Assembly (NCBI RefSeq): GCF_009741445.1
Contig: NZ_CP046507.1
Span: 2,170,001 to 2,234,000 of the forward strand
Length of the DNA stretch: 64,000 bases
Reading direction: 5' to 3'
Origin: Mycobacterium avium subsp. avium
GTDB taxonomy: Bacteria > Actinomycetota > Actinomycetes > Mycobacteriales > Mycobacteriaceae
Below, piece after piece: positions 1-9,482 of this stretch. Made by a program: the position numbers and the translations under genes. Under the pieces are notes generated by a model. That model was given only the letters and a program-made list of their open reading frames with translations. It was not told the DNA's origin and did no database searches. Position 1 is the first letter of the stretch; every line of letters starts with the position of its first letter.

Positions 1-73
1 GGTTATCCGGTGGCAAAGCGACGCGAACCACGCGCGGCGTCGCCGCGGCCGGCAAAAGCTCTAAGCTGGCGGG

Positions 74-1108
74 GTGACTGGCGGGGCGGCTGGCTGGGTG
101 CCCGACGTGCTACCCGGCTATTGGCAGCGCACCCTGGCGCTGGGCGCCGATCCGGCCGGCGAGGGCGACATCGTCGCGACCCTGATCCGGCGCGGGGACG
201 ACGCGGCGCCGGCCGCCGATCACGCGGTGCTGGCGGTGCACGGGTATACCGACTACTTCTTCCACACCGCGTTGGCCGATCACTTCGCCGCGCGCGGTTT
301 CGCCTTCTACGCGCTGGACCTGCACAAGTGCGGCCGGTCGCGGCGCGACGGGCAGACGCCGCATTTCGTCACCGACCTGGCCAACTACGACACCGAACTG
401 GAACGCGCGCTGAGCGTGGCGAGCGGGGGAAGCCGCAGGGTGCTGGTGTACGGGCATTCGGCCGGCGGGCTGATCGTGTCGTTGTGGCTGGACCGGCTGC
501 GGCGCCGAAATCCCGTCGCGCACTCGGCAGTTGGCGGTCTGGTGCTCAACAGCCCGTTCCTGGAGCTGCCCGGCCCGCCCATCCTGTGGCACTCGCTGAC
601 CGTGGCGCTGATCGCCGGCCTGTCCCGGGTGCGTTCCAAGGGCGTGGCCCGGTCCCCGGTGCAGGGTGGCTACGGCACCACGCTGCACCGCGACTACGGC
701 GGGGAATTCGACTACAACCTGCAGTGGAAACCCGTTGGCGGCTTTCCGATCACGTTCGGTTGGCTGCACGCAGTGCGCCGCGGTCAGGCGCGACTGCACC
801 GCGGTCTCGACGTCGGGGTGCCGAACCTGATCCTGCGCTCGGACCACAGCGTGCAGGAGACGCCCGACCCGGCATCCATGCACTGCGGTGACGCGGTGCT
901 CGACGTCACCCAGATCGCCCGCTGGGCGGGCTGTATCGGCAACCGCAGCACCATCATTCCGGTCGCCGATGCCAAACACGACGTGTTCTTGTCGTTGCCG
1001 GGGCCCCGCGCGGCGGCCTATCGGCAACTGGATCTGTGGCTGGACGGCTACCTGCGCGACCGGAGCACCGATAGCACCCGGGCCCCGGCGTCCCGGGACG
1101 AAGGGTGA
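74..1108 (+). CDS. alpha/beta hydrolase, Rv2854-like
   Basis: A serine hydrolase of the alpha/beta-hydrolase fold (monoacylglycerol-lipase-like group) that probably cleaves an ester or acylglycerol; the substrate cannot be read. HGYTD lies at residues 56-60, the nucleophile elbow GHSAGG at 127-132 (Ser129), and a late catalytic-type His sits in AKHDVF. No signal peptide or membrane segment is seen, so it should be cytosolic. The GTG at 74 gives 344 aa, close to the M. tuberculosis Rv2854 product as I remember it. Mycothione reductase starts 10 bp downstream, as in Rv2854-Rv2855. The 73 bases before it hold no recognisable gene. Confidence 0.85.
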   Translation: MTGGAAGWVPDVLPGYWQRTLALGADPAGEGDIVATLIRRGDDAAPAADHAVLAVHGYTDYFFHTALADHFAARGFAFYALDLHKCGRSRRDGQTPHFVTDLANYDTELERALSVASGGSRRVLVYGHSAGGLIVSLWLDRLRRRNPVAHSAVGGLVLNSPFLELPGPPILWHSLTVALIAGLSRVRSKGVARSPVQGGYGTTLHRDYGGEFDYNLQWKPVGGFPITFGWLHAVRRGQARLHRGLDVGVPNLILRSDHSVQETPDPASMHCGDAVLDVTQIARWAGCIGNRSTIIPVADAKHDVFLSLPGPRAAAYRQLDLWLDGYLRDRSTDSTRAPASRDEG

Positions 1109-1118
1109 GGCGCCGAAC

Positions 1119-2498
1119 ATGGAAACCTACGACCTCGCGATCATCGGAACCGGTTCGGGCAACAGCCTTCTCGATGCCCGCTTCGCCGGCAAGCGGACCG
1201 CCATCTGCGAGCACGGCACCTTCGGCGGAACCTGCCTCAACGTCGGGTGCATCCCCACCAAGATGTTCGTCTACGCCGCCGACGTCGCCACGACGATCCG
1301 GGAGGCGGCCCGCTACGGCGTCGACGCGCACCTCGACGGGGTGCGCTGGCCCGACATCGTCTCCCGCGTCTTCGGCCGCATCGACCCGATCGCGGCCAGC
1401 GGCGAAGAGTATCGGCGCTCCTCGGTCAATATCGACCTGTACCGCAGCCACACCCGGTTCGGGCCGGTGCAATCCGACGGCCGTTACCTGTTGCGCACCG
1501 ACGCCGGCGAGCAGTTCACCGCCGAGCAGGTGGTGATCGCCGCCGGGTCGCGGCCGGTGATTCCCCCCGCGATCCTCGAGTGCGGCGTCACCTACCACAC
1601 CAGCGACACCATCATGCGCATCCCCGCGCTGCCCGAGCATCTGGTGATCGTCGGAAGTGGCTTCGTGGCAGCCGAATTCGCGCACATCTTCTCCGCGCTG
1701 GGGGTGCACGTGACCGTGGTGATCCGCAGCGGCCGCATGCTGCGCCAGTACGACGACATGATCTGCGAGCGGTTCACCCGGCTGGCCGCGGCCAAATGGG
1801 AACTGCGCACCCAGCGCAACGTGGTGGGCGGCAGCAACCGCGGCTCCGGCGTCACACTGCGCCTGGACGACGGATCCACGCTGGACGCCGAGGTGCTGCT
1901 GGTGGCCACCGGCCGGATATCCAACGCCGATCTGCTCGACGCCGGGCAGGCCGGCGTCGACGTGGAGAACGGTCGCGTGGTGGTCGACGAGTACCAACGC
2001 ACTTCGGCCCGAGGGGTTTTCGCGCTCGGTGACGTGTCGTCGCCGTATCAGCTCAAGCACGTCGCCAACCACGAGGCCCGGGTGGTGCGGCACAACCTGC
2101 TCTGCGACTGGGACGACACCGAGTCTATGGCCGTCACCGACCACCGCTACGTTCCGTCGGCGGTGTTCACCGATCCCCAGCTGGCCACCGTGGGGCTGAC
2201 CGAAAACCAGGCGATAGCACGGGGTTTCGACATCTCGGTGGCGATCCAGAACTACGGCGACGTCGCCTACGGGTGGGCGATGGAAGACACCACCGGGGTA
2301 GTCAAGCTGATCGCCGAGCGCACCAGCGGGCGGCTGCTGGGCGCGCACATCATGGGCCCTCAGGCGTCCTCGATCATCCAGCCGCTGATCCAGGCGATGA
2401 GCTTCGGGCTGACCGCCGCGCAGATGGCCCGCGGCCAGTACTGGATTCACCCGGCGCTGCCCGAGGTCGTCGAGAACGCGCTGCTGGGCCTGTACTGA
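1119..2498 (+). CDS. mtr: mycothione reductase
   Basis: FAD-dependent pyridine-nucleotide disulfide oxidoreductase that reduces mycothione to mycothiol with NADPH, keeping the actinobacterial thiol pool reduced in the cytosol. The FAD-binding GTGSGN is at residues 10-15, the redox-active pair at Cys39 and Cys44 ([11 protein letters not shown]), a second Rossmann motif [10 protein letters not shown] mid-protein, and the C-terminal His-Pro...Glu of the dimer-interface active site in HPALPEVVE. The ATG at 1119 gives 459 aa, the family length. A longer reading frame runs upstream but overlaps the hydrolase gene and is not used. Confidence 0.96.
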   Translation: METYDLAIIGTGSGNSLLDARFAGKRTAICEHGTFGGTCLNVGCIPTKMFVYAADVATTIREAARYGVDAHLDGVRWPDIVSRVFGRIDPIAASGEEYRRSSVNIDLYRSHTRFGPVQSDGRYLLRTDAGEQFTAEQVVIAAGSRPVIPPAILECGVTYHTSDTIMRIPALPEHLVIVGSGFVAAEFAHIFSALGVHVTVVIRSGRMLRQYDDMICERFTRLAAAKWELRTQRNVVGGSNRGSGVTLRLDDGSTLDAEVLLVATGRISNADLLDAGQAGVDVENGRVVVDEYQRTSARGVFALGDVSSPYQLKHVANHEARVVRHNLLCDWDDTESMAVTDHRYVPSAVFTDPQLATVGLTENQAIARGFDISVAIQNYGDVAYGWAMEDTTGVVKLIAERTSGRLLGAHIMGPQASSIIQPLIQAMSFGLTAAQMARGQYWIHPALPEVVENALLGLY

Positions 2499-2604
2499 TT
2501 TCGCGGGCACGGGCCGTGTGCCCGCCTTGCGTCCGGCAAGACGCGGAACTTACAGTCGTGCCCGTTGCCCTGTGCCCGACACCGCCCGCGCCGGAAGGAC
2601 CCCC

Positions 2605-3750
2605 GTGACCAGTACGGAGATCGACCGGTGGCCGGCACGGGCGACCAGGTTTCTCGGCGCGCTGGCGCCGGCGGAATGGTGGCGGCTGGCGTCGATGCTG
2701 GGCGCCATCCTCGCCCTGCACCTGATCGGCTGGTTGACCTTGGTGCTGTTGGTGGCCCCGGCGCAATACAGCTTGGGCGGCAAGGCATTTGGTGTCGGTG
2801 TCGGATTGACGGCCTACACCCTGGGCCTGCGGCACGCCTTCGACGCCGACCACATCGCCGCGATCGACAACACCACCCGCAAGCTGATGAACGACGGGCA
2901 GCGCCCGCTGGCCGTCGGCTTCTTCTTCTCGCTGGGCCATTCCACGGTGGTGTTCGCGCTGGCGGTGCTGCTGGCCTGCGGGGTGAGGACGGTGGTGGGG
3001 CCGGTGCGCGACGACTCGTCGGCGCTGCACCACTACACCGGGCTGATCGGCACCAGCGTCTCGGGCGTGTTCCTCTATGCGATCGCCCTGCTCAACGTCG
3101 TCGTCCTGGTCGGCATCCTGCGCGTCCTCGCGCGAGTGCGCCGGGGTGACTACGACCCGCACACCGACGCCGCGGAATTGGAGCGGCAGCTGGACAACCG
3201 GGGGCTGATGAACCGGTGGCTGGGCCGGTTCACCAAGTCGATCACCCAGTCCTGGCACTGCTATCCGGTCGGCCTGCTGTTCGGGCTCGGTTTCGACACC
3301 GCCACCGAGGTCGCGCTGCTGGTGCTGGCCGGCACCAGCGCGGCGGCCGGGCTGCCCTGGTACGCCATCCTGTGCCTGCCGGTGCTGTTCGCGGCCGGCA
3401 TGTGCCTGCTGGACACCATCGACGGCTCGTTCATGAACTTCGCCTACGGCTGGGCGTTTTCCAACCCGGTGCGCAAGATCTACTACAACATCATCATCAC
3501 CGCGCTGTCGGTGGCGGTCGCGTGGGTGATCGGCAGCATCGAGCTGCTCGTCCTGTTCGCCGACGAATTCGGTTGGCGGGGCTCGTTCTGGGACTGGCTC
3601 GGCGGGCTGGACCTGAACACGGTCGGTTACGTCGTCGTCGGCATGTTCGTCCTCACCTGGGCGGTGGCCCTGCTGATCTGGCGGTACGGACGCATCGAAG
3701 AGAGGTGGGCCGGCGCCGATCCGCGCGCCGGGACCGGCCGAGAAGCCTGA
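2605..3750 (+). CDS. nicT: nickel/cobalt transporter, NiCoT family
   Basis: High-affinity inner-membrane Ni2+ (possibly Co2+) permease of the NiCoT family, supplying metal to enzymes such as urease or hydrogenase. The signature HAFDADHIAAIDN (residues 77-89) contains the HX4DH metal motif of helix II, and LGFDTATE is the second family signature. About eight hydrophobic segments are visible. I chose the GTG at 2605 because GGAAGGA lies 7-8 bases upstream; an upstream frame from 2518 is GC-rich leader. The protein is 381 aa, and position after mtr matches Rv2855-Rv2856. Confidence 0.93.
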   Translation: MTSTEIDRWPARATRFLGALAPAEWWRLASMLGAILALHLIGWLTLVLLVAPAQYSLGGKAFGVGVGLTAYTLGLRHAFDADHIAAIDNTTRKLMNDGQRPLAVGFFFSLGHSTVVFALAVLLACGVRTVVGPVRDDSSALHHYTGLIGTSVSGVFLYAIALLNVVVLVGILRVLARVRRGDYDPHTDAAELERQLDNRGLMNRWLGRFTKSITQSWHCYPVGLLFGLGFDTATEVALLVLAGTSAAAGLPWYAILCLPVLFAAGMCLLDTIDGSFMNFAYGWAFSNPVRKIYYNIIITALSVAVAWVIGSIELLVLFADEFGWRGSFWDWLGGLDLNTVGYVVVGMFVLTWAVALLIWRYGRIEERWAGADPRAGTGREA

Positions 3751-3828
3751 ACCGCGCCCTGACGGTCGGGCCGCCCCGGGCCCGATCGCCGACTGGCGCG
3801 CGTGTGGGCCGGACGCCAGACTGGCCGG

Positions 3829-4962
3829 GTGCCCGGTTCGCTGCGCGACGTGCTGCCCGCCGCGGCCGCCCTGCTCGGCGTCGCAGATGCGGGGCACGAG
3901 TCGGGCGGGTCGGCCGTGACCGACTGGGTCGGCACCGAGCGGGTGGACCGGGTGCTGGTGCTGCTGGTCGACGGGCTGGGCTGGCAGCTGCTCGCCCAGC
4001 TGGCCGGCGACGCCCCGCTGCTCGCCGCGGTGCGGGCCGGCGAGGTCGGCAGGCTGACCAGGCTGGACTGCACCTTCCCGTCGACCACCCCGACCAGCCT
4101 GGTGTCGCTGGCCACCGGCGCGGCGCCCGGCCAGCACGGGATCCTGGGCTTCACGCTGCGGGTGCCGGGCACCGACCGGGTGCTCAACCACGTCCGGTGG
4201 CGCGACGACCCGGCGCCGGACGCCTGGCAGCCGCTGCCCACCTGGTTCGAGCGGCTCGCCGCCGCCGGTGTCCGCGCCCGCGCCGTGCTGCCGTCGTCGT
4301 TTCTGGGCAGTGGCCTGACCGAGGCCGCCTACCGCGGCGCCCGGCTGGTGCCGGCCGAGCCCGCCGACGACTACCCGCGGCTGGTCGGCGACGAGCTGCG
4401 GGCGGGCCCCGGGCTGGTGTACGGCTACACCGCGGAGCTGGACACCGCGGCCCACCTGTTCGGGATCGGCTCGCCGCAGTGGCACACCGCGGCGGCGGCC
4501 GTCGACGCCCTGCTGTCCGGCCTGCTCGAGGCGCTGCCGCCGAATGCCGCGCTGCTGGTGACCGCCGACCACGGCGGCCTCAACGTCCCGCCCGAGGCCC
4601 GCGTCGACCTGGACAGCGACCCGCGGCTGGCCGCGGGCATCCGCGTGGTGGCCGGCGAGCCGCGGGTGCGGTACCTGCACACCGAGCCGGGCGCCGCGCC
4701 CGACGTGCAGGCCGCGTGGTCGGAGCTGCTCGACGGCCGGGCCGCCGTGTACAGCCGCGTGCAGGCGGTGGCCACCGGCATGTTCGGCCCGGTCGCCGAC
4801 CGGCACCTGCCGCGGCTCGGCGACGTGGTGGTGGTCTGTTCCGGGGACACCGCGGTGCTGGCCAGCGCCCACGAGCCGCCGGAGACGGCGCGCCTGGTCG
4901 GCTTCCACGGCGCGGCCACGCCGGCCGAGACGGCGATCCCGCTGATGCTGTTCCGCCGGTAG
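3829..4962 (+). CDS. alkaline phosphatase superfamily phosphodiesterase
   Basis: A type I phosphodiesterase/nucleotide pyrophosphatase-like enzyme of the alkaline phosphatase superfamily; the substrate is unknown. Metal-binding features are visible: the N-terminal VLLVDGLG (metal Asp), FPSTTPTS (nucleophile Thr/Ser region), GYTAELDTAAHLFG (Asp...His pair), TADHGG (Asp-His pair), and a late His in GFHGA. It is about 377 aa with no convincing signal peptide. GTG 3829 is used; GTG 3802 in the same frame is possible. The gene is about 80 bp downstream of nicT on the same strand but looks functionally unrelated. Confidence 0.85.
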   Translation: MPGSLRDVLPAAAALLGVADAGHESGGSAVTDWVGTERVDRVLVLLVDGLGWQLLAQLAGDAPLLAAVRAGEVGRLTRLDCTFPSTTPTSLVSLATGAAPGQHGILGFTLRVPGTDRVLNHVRWRDDPAPDAWQPLPTWFERLAAAGVRARAVLPSSFLGSGLTEAAYRGARLVPAEPADDYPRLVGDELRAGPGLVYGYTAELDTAAHLFGIGSPQWHTAAAAVDALLSGLLEALPPNAALLVTADHGGLNVPPEARVDLDSDPRLAAGIRVVAGEPRVRYLHTEPGAAPDVQAAWSELLDGRAAVYSRVQAVATGMFGPVADRHLPRLGDVVVVCSGDTAVLASAHEPPETARLVGFHGAATPAETAIPLMLFRR

Positions 4963-5051
4963 CGGCCGGCGGCCCGTGCCACACCGGACTCCGACCGAGT
5001 TCACAGCTGGTTCCGACCGTCGCGGGTTTCCCGCGCTACATTCGATGCACT

Positions 5052-5534
5052 GTGATCTTGCGAGGCGGCGACGAAACGCGGCGATGGCAGCCGGCCATCG
5101 CGGTTGCCGCAGCGCTCGGGGTGTTCATCGCGCTGGTCGCGGGGTCGGCGTTGCGGCCCGCGTGCGCCGCGGCCGCCCTGCCCGAGCCGCCGGCCTGGAC
5201 GGCCCCGACTGCGGCCCCGCCCGTGGCGATGCCGTCGGCCCCGACCGTGGCGCGGGTTGCCGGGCGCCCGTCGACGATCAGCCGGGCCGCCCCGGCCACC
5301 TCGCGGTCTGCGGCACCGGCGAACAACACCAACAAGAAGCCGTTCCACAGCACGTGGATGACCAAGGAGCGGCCGCTGAGCTGGAACCGCCTGTCGCCGC
5401 ACGCGGTTCTGTCGCCGATACCGATATCCTTCAGCCCGTTGGGTTTTGCCCCGCGAGGGGCCCCATCCCGCGCGCCCGCAACCTTTCTGCCCGACCGGGA
5501 TGTCTTGACACTGTTCGGCGTGGCCCGACGCTGA
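5052..5534 (+). CDS. possible small secreted Pro/Ala-rich protein
   Basis: Unrecognised 160-aa frame. After a short basic N-terminus (VILRGGDETRR) comes a hydrophobic stretch of about 25 residues ending in ALRPACA-A, which resembles a signal peptide, then an Ala/Pro/Thr-rich low-complexity tail. A TACATT hexamer 9 bases before the GTG is a plausible -10 for a near-leaderless transcript. GC-rich DNA opens frames on the other strand here too, so coding is uncertain. If it is not coding, the 690 bp between 4962 and 5655 contain only the short leader ORF at 5608. Confidence 0.35.
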   Translation: MILRGGDETRRWQPAIAVAAALGVFIALVAGSALRPACAAAALPEPPAWTAPTAAPPVAMPSAPTVARVAGRPSTISRAAPATSRSAAPANNTNKKPFHSTWMTKERPLSWNRLSPHAVLSPIPISFSPLGFAPRGAPSRAPATFLPDRDVLTLFGVARR

Positions 5535-5607
5535 TCGACGCGCGGCCGGACTCCGGGGTCCGGCCCAGGACGTGTAACCCCCGTGTCTATCTGTTGAAGG
5601 AAGCCCC

Positions 5608-5655
5608 ATGGTTTCGGGTACCGCTCACACCGGCGCAGTCAGGCAGTGGCCGTAA
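5608..5655 (+). CDS. short leader ORF coupled to the PPE gene
   Basis: A 15-codon frame (MVSGTAHTGAVRQWP) with a good ribosome-binding site (GAAGGAAG) 5 bases before its ATG. Its stop codon overlaps the start of the PPE gene as TAATG. The PPE start has no clear Shine-Dalgarno sequence of its own, so translational coupling through this leader is a reasonable inference. It could instead mark a 5' extension lost by frameshift. Confidence 0.35.
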   Translation: MVSGTAHTGAVRQWP

Positions 5656-6584
5656 TGGATTTCGCAACGCTTCCCCCGGAAGTCAGCACCGGGCTGATGC
5701 ATTCGGGCCCGGGCGCCGGATCGCTGATCCGGGCCGCCGCGGCGTGGGACGGGCTGGCCCGTCAACTGCGCGCCGTCGCGACCAGCTACCGGGCGGCGAC
5801 CGCCGCCCTGGGCGACGCGGCCGCCCGCTACATCGACTGGCTGGACGGCAACGCCGCGCGCGGCGAGCAGGCCGCCGAGGGGCTCACCGCGGCCGCCGAC
5901 GCGCACCGGTCGGCCTGCGCGGCGATGGTGCCCCCGCCGGTGATCGCCGGCAACCGCACCCACCGGCTGGCGCTGGTGTCGGCGAACTGCCTGGGCCAGC
6001 ACAGCCCGGCGATCGCCGAGGTGGACGCCGCCTACGAGCGGATGTGGGCGCGCAACGCCGCCGCCATGTACGCCTACGCCGACGCCTCGGCCGCCGCGGT
6101 GACGCTGACCCCGTTCACCGCGCCGCCGGGAGACTGCGGGGCGGCGACCCGAAGCTGGGCGTTGACCGCCGCACCCGAGCTGATCGCGGCCGGCGGCCAG
6201 GTGATGGCGGCCATTCCGGGTGCCCTGGAACAGCTGTCGGCGGCGCCGCTGCGCACGCTGGACGCGGCCATGTCCGCCGTCACGCCGGCACTGTCGAAAC
6301 TGAATTCGCTGACCGCGCCCTCGGATCTGGCGATCGGCCACCTCAATTCGATGAACAAGGCGGCGGCGCTGCAGACGCTGTTCCCCGGGCCGGCCGCCGT
6401 GCCCCGGGTGTGCGCGGTCGTCGGTCGCGCGATGACGGTCGGCGTGCTGTCGGCGCCGCGGGGCGCGGCCGCGCTCGCCCCGCTGGCGCGGCAGCCGCGC
6501 CCGGACCGGGCGGGCGAGCACATCCGGCTGGTGCCGCCTGGCGAGCCGGCGGGCCCGCACGCGGCCGGCGAGTCCGGTGGTTAG
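5655..6584 (+). CDS. PPE family protein
   Basis: PPE-family protein, a class usually exported by ESX type VII secretion as a heterodimer with a PE partner. The N-terminus MDFATLPPEVS carries the Pro-Pro-Glu motif at residues 7-9, followed by the characteristic helical pattern (AAAAWDGLA; ERMWARNAAAMYAYA, the family WxN-type turn). The roughly 180-aa PPE domain is followed by a short Ala-rich tail with no PPW, SVP or MPTR repeats, 309 aa in all. No PE gene is adjacent. The gene ends convergently with the SDR gene, overlapping by 3 bases, and interrupts the nicT-Rv2857c order known from M. tuberculosis. Confidence 0.85.
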   Translation: MDFATLPPEVSTGLMHSGPGAGSLIRAAAAWDGLARQLRAVATSYRAATAALGDAAARYIDWLDGNAARGEQAAEGLTAAADAHRSACAAMVPPPVIAGNRTHRLALVSANCLGQHSPAIAEVDAAYERMWARNAAAMYAYADASAAAVTLTPFTAPPGDCGAATRSWALTAAPELIAAGGQVMAAIPGALEQLSAAPLRTLDAAMSAVTPALSKLNSLTAPSDLAIGHLNSMNKAAALQTLFPGPAAVPRVCAVVGRAMTVGVLSAPRGAAALAPLARQPRPDRAGEHIRLVPPGEPAGPHAAGESGG

Positions 6585-7354
6585 AGCGGGGTCACGTACG
6601 CCGCGCTGATGCCGCCGTCGACCAAGAACGTGGACGCGGTGATGAAGGACGCGTCATCGCTGGCCAAGAATGCTGCCGCAGCGGCGATTTCGCCAGGTTC
6701 GGCGAAGCGGCCGACCGGCACGTGCACCAGCCGGCGGGCGGCGCGCTGCGGGTCTTTGGCGAACAGCTCCTGCAGCAGCGGGGTGTTGACCGGCCCGGGG
6801 CACAGCGCGTTCACCCGGATGCCCTGCCGGGCGAACTGCACCCCGAGTTCCCGCGACAGGGCCAGTACCCCGCCCTTGGCGGCGGTGTAGGAGATCTGCG
6901 ACGTCGCCGAGCCCATCACCGCGACGAACGACGCGGTGTTGATGATCGACCCGCGTCGCGCGGAAACCATGTGCCGCAACGCCGCCCGGCAGCACAGATA
7001 CACCGACGTCAGGTTGACGTCCTGGACGCGTTGCCAGGCCGGCGGTTCGGTGTTCTCGATGACGTCGTCGTCGGGGGGTGAGATGCCGGCGTTGTTGAAC
7101 GCGATGTCGATGCGCCCGTAGCGGCGGGCGGCGGTGTCGAACAGCGCGTTGACCGCGTCCTCGTCGGCGACGTCGGTCGGCACGAACAGGCCGGACAGTT
7201 CGTCGGCGGCCGCCGCCCCGGCGTCGGCGTCGATGTCGGCCACCACGATGGTGGCGCCTTCGGCGTGCATCCGACGCGCCGCGGCCAGCCCGATCCCGCC
7301 GCCGGCGCCGGTGATGACCGCCACCCGGCCCGCCAACCGTTGCGTCAGGTCCAT
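6581..7354 (-). CDS. short-chain dehydrogenase/reductase, Rv2857c-like
   Basis: NAD(P)-dependent oxidoreductase of the classical SDR family. The cofactor motif TGAGGGIG is near residues 15-22, NNAG follows mid-protein, and the catalytic set is Ser in NTASF and YTAAK; the tail has the usual DGG motif. It is 257 aa. The ATG at 7354 overlaps the aldC stop by one base (TGATG), so the two are probably translationally coupled. Context suggests alcohol/aldehyde oxidation steps in a small amine or polyamine catabolic cluster with aldC, the amidotransferase and the GlnA4-like ligase; the substrate is inference. Confidence 0.88.
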   Translation of the reverse strand: MDLTQRLAGRVAVITGAGGGIGLAAARRMHAEGATIVVADIDADAGAAAADELSGLFVPTDVADEDAVNALFDTAARRYGRIDIAFNNAGISPPDDDVIENTEPPAWQRVQDVNLTSVYLCCRAALRHMVSARRGSIINTASFVAVMGSATSQISYTAAKGGVLALSRELGVQFARQGIRVNALCPGPVNTPLLQELFAKDPQRAARRLVHVPVGRFAEPGEIAAAAAFLASDDASFITASTFLVDGGISAAYVTPL

Positions 7355-8721
7355 CACGGCTCCTCGTCGATCGCGATGAAAACGTTCTTGGTCTCGGTGA
7401 ACTGCGCCGGGGCGTCCGGTCCCAGTTCGCGGCCCAGCCCCGACTGTTTGAACCCGCCGAACGGGGTGTGGTAGCGAACCGACGAATGCGAATTCACCGA
7501 CAGGTTTCCGGCTTCCACCGCCCGGGACACCCGCAGCGCCCGGGACAGATCGTTGGTCCAGATCGACCCGGACAGGCCGTAGCTGGTGTCGTTGGCCAGC
7601 GCGACGGCGTCCTGCTCGTCGTCGAAGGCCAGCACCGTGACCACCGGGCCGAAGATCTCCTCGGTGGCGCAGCGGTCCGTGCGGGATGGGGTCAGAACCG
7701 TTGGGGGAAACCAGAATCCAGGCCCCGTCGGCGCCGTGCCGCGAAAGGCGACCGGGGCTCCGTCGGGCACGTAGGACGCCACCTTGGCGCGGTGCGCGGC
7801 CGACACCAGCGGCCCCATCTGGGTGCCGCGGGACGCCGGATCGCCGACCACAATGCCGGTGACGGCGGGCTCGAGCAGCTCCATGAACCGGTCAAAGACG
7901 GTGCGCTGCACCAGGATTCGGCTGCGGGCGCAGCAGTCCTGCCCGGCGTTGTCGAACACCCCGGCCGGCGCGGTCGCGGCGGCCCGCTGCAGATCGCAGT
8001 CGGCGAACACGATGTTGGCGCTCTTGCCGCCCAGCTCCAGGGTCACCCGCTTCACCTCGGCGGCCGCGCCGGCCAGCACCTTCTTGCCGACCTCCGTGGA
8101 GCCGGTGAACACGATCTTGCGAACGTCGGGGTGCGTGACGAACCGCTCCCCGACCACCGTCCCCGGTCCGGGCAGCACCTGCAGCAGGTCGCGGTCCAGC
8201 CCGGCCTGCACCGCCAGCTCGGCGAGCCGGATGGTGGTCAGCGGCGTCGGCTCGGCGGGTTTGACCAGCACGGCGTTGCCGGCGGCCAGGGCGGGCGCGA
8301 TGCCCCAGGACGCAATCGGCATCGGGAAGTTCCACGGGGTGATCACACCGACCACGCCGAGCGGCTCGTGGAACGTGACGTCCAGTCCGCCGGCGACGGG
8401 AATCTGCTTGCCGGACAAGCGTTCCGGGCTGCCCGCGTAGAACGTCAGCACGTCGCGGACCTGGCCGGCCGCCCACTCGGCCGAGGCGATGGGGTGCCCG
8501 GAGTTGGCGACCTCGAGGGCGGCCAGTTCGTCGCGGTGGGCGTCGACGGCGGCGGCGAAGGCCCGCAGCCCGGCGGCCCGGTCGGCCGGGGCGAGCCGGG
8601 CCCACCGCCGCTGGGCCGCCCGCGCCCGGTCCACCGCGTCGTCGACGGCGGCGGCGTCGGCGTGCTCGACCGATCCCAGCACCTCCTCGGTGGCCGGGTT
8701 GATCAGTCGCGCGGTACTCAA
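7354..8721 (-). CDS. aldC: NAD(P)-dependent aldehyde dehydrogenase
   Basis: Aldehyde dehydrogenase superfamily enzyme oxidising an aldehyde to its acid. The cofactor/general-base region PWNFP, VTLELGGKS (catalytic Glu) and GQDCCARSR (catalytic Cys) are all visible. I chose TTG 8721, which overlaps the upstream amidotransferase stop as TTGA and gives 455 aa, the length I remember for Rv2858c; a longer frame to 8805 lies inside the upstream gene. Gene order amidotransferase-aldehyde dehydrogenase-SDR resembles gamma-glutamyl amine (Puu-type) catabolism modules. Confidence 0.92.
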   Translation of the reverse strand: MSTARLINPATEEVLGSVEHADAAAVDDAVDRARAAQRRWARLAPADRAAGLRAFAAAVDAHRDELAALEVANSGHPIASAEWAAGQVRDVLTFYAGSPERLSGKQIPVAGGLDVTFHEPLGVVGVITPWNFPMPIASWGIAPALAAGNAVLVKPAEPTPLTTIRLAELAVQAGLDRDLLQVLPGPGTVVGERFVTHPDVRKIVFTGSTEVGKKVLAGAAAEVKRVTLELGGKSANIVFADCDLQRAAATAPAGVFDNAGQDCCARSRILVQRTVFDRFMELLEPAVTGIVVGDPASRGTQMGPLVSAAHRAKVASYVPDGAPVAFRGTAPTGPGFWFPPTVLTPSRTDRCATEEIFGPVVTVLAFDDEQDAVALANDTSYGLSGSIWTNDLSRALRVSRAVEAGNLSVNSHSSVRYHTPFGGFKQSGLGRELGPDAPAQFTETKNVFIAIDEEP

Positions 8722-9482
8722 CGGGCGACCCCGGCGTGCGACCGGGCGGCGTCCACGATCGCGGTGAACAGCCGCAGGTCGTGCAGGGACTGTTCCGGAT
8801 GCCATTGCACGGCAAGCACAAACGCGTCACCGGGCAGCTCCACCGCCTCCACCACACCGTCGGGATCCCACGCGCTGACCACCAGCCCGTCGCCCACCTT
8901 GTCGATCGCCTGATGGTGATAGCACGGCGCATCGACCGTCTCGCCCAGCAGCGCGGCCAGCCGGGTGCCCGCGACGGTGCGCACCGGCAGCGTGCTGAAC
9001 ACCCCGTTGCCGGCCCGGTGCCCGCCGTGCCCGAGCACGTCGGGCAGGTGCTGGTGCAGGGTGCCGCCGAACGCGACGTTGAGCACCTGCGCGCCGCGGC
9101 AGATGCCCAGCACCGGCAGCCCGCGCTGCAGCGCGCCCCGCAGCAGCGCGAATTCCCAAGCGTCGCGGTCGGTCCGGGGTGCATCGGTGCTCGGGTGCGG
9201 CCGCTGGCCGTAGCCGGCGGGGTCGAGGTCGTAACCCCCGGTGATCACCAGGGCGTGCAGGCCGTCCAGCAAGGAGCCGACGATCCCGGTGTCCACCGGC
9301 TGCGGCGGCAGCAGCACGGCGATCCCCCCGGCCCGGGTGACGCCCTCGAAGTAGTCGGCGGGCAGGTACCCGGCGGGGATGTCCCAGATCCCGGTCTGCA
9401 CCCGTTCCAGATACGCCGTCAGGCCCACCACCGGCCGCCGCGGCGGATCGCCCCCGAGGGGCTCAGAGCCGTTCAAAACCAC
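8718..9482 (-). CDS. class I glutamine amidotransferase, PuuD-like
   Basis: Gamma-glutamyl-GABA hydrolase-like class I amidotransferase (Peptidase_C26), expected to release glutamate from a gamma-glutamyl amide. The nucleophile is Cys128 in LGICRG; TGGYDLDP and the late QWHPEQ (catalytic His/Glu) complete the triad. It is 254 aa and overlaps the GlnA4-like gene upstream by 20 bp and aldC downstream by 4 bp. This tight packing fits a single operon that glutamylates an amine (GlnA4-like), oxidises it (AldC/SDR) and removes glutamate (this protein). Corresponds to Rv2859c. Confidence 0.9.
   Translation of the reverse strand: MVLNGSEPLGGDPPRRPVVGLTAYLERVQTGIWDIPAGYLPADYFEGVTRAGGIAVLLPPQPVDTGIVGSLLDGLHALVITGGYDLDPAGYGQRPHPSTDAPRTDRDAWEFALLRGALQRGLPVLGICRGAQVLNVAFGGTLHQHLPDVLGHGGHRAGNGVFSTLPVRTVAGTRLAALLGETVDAPCYHHQAIDKVGDGLVVSAWDPDGVVEAVELPGDAFVLAVQWHPEQSLHDLRLFTAIVDAARSHAGVAR

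Noticed and set aside
954..2510. 518-codon open frame antisense to mtr
   Set aside because: Shadow of a high-GC gene: it has no motif or ribosome-binding site and mirrors mtr codon positions.
2374..5004. 876-codon minus-strand frame
   Set aside because: Low-complexity Arg/Gln/His-rich translation typical of GC-driven antisense frames; real genes are on the plus strand.
3216..5534. One long plus-strand frame spanning nicT and the phosphodiesterase
   Set aside because: Only its final ~160 codons, in a gap, could be coding; the rest overlaps better-supported genes in other frames.
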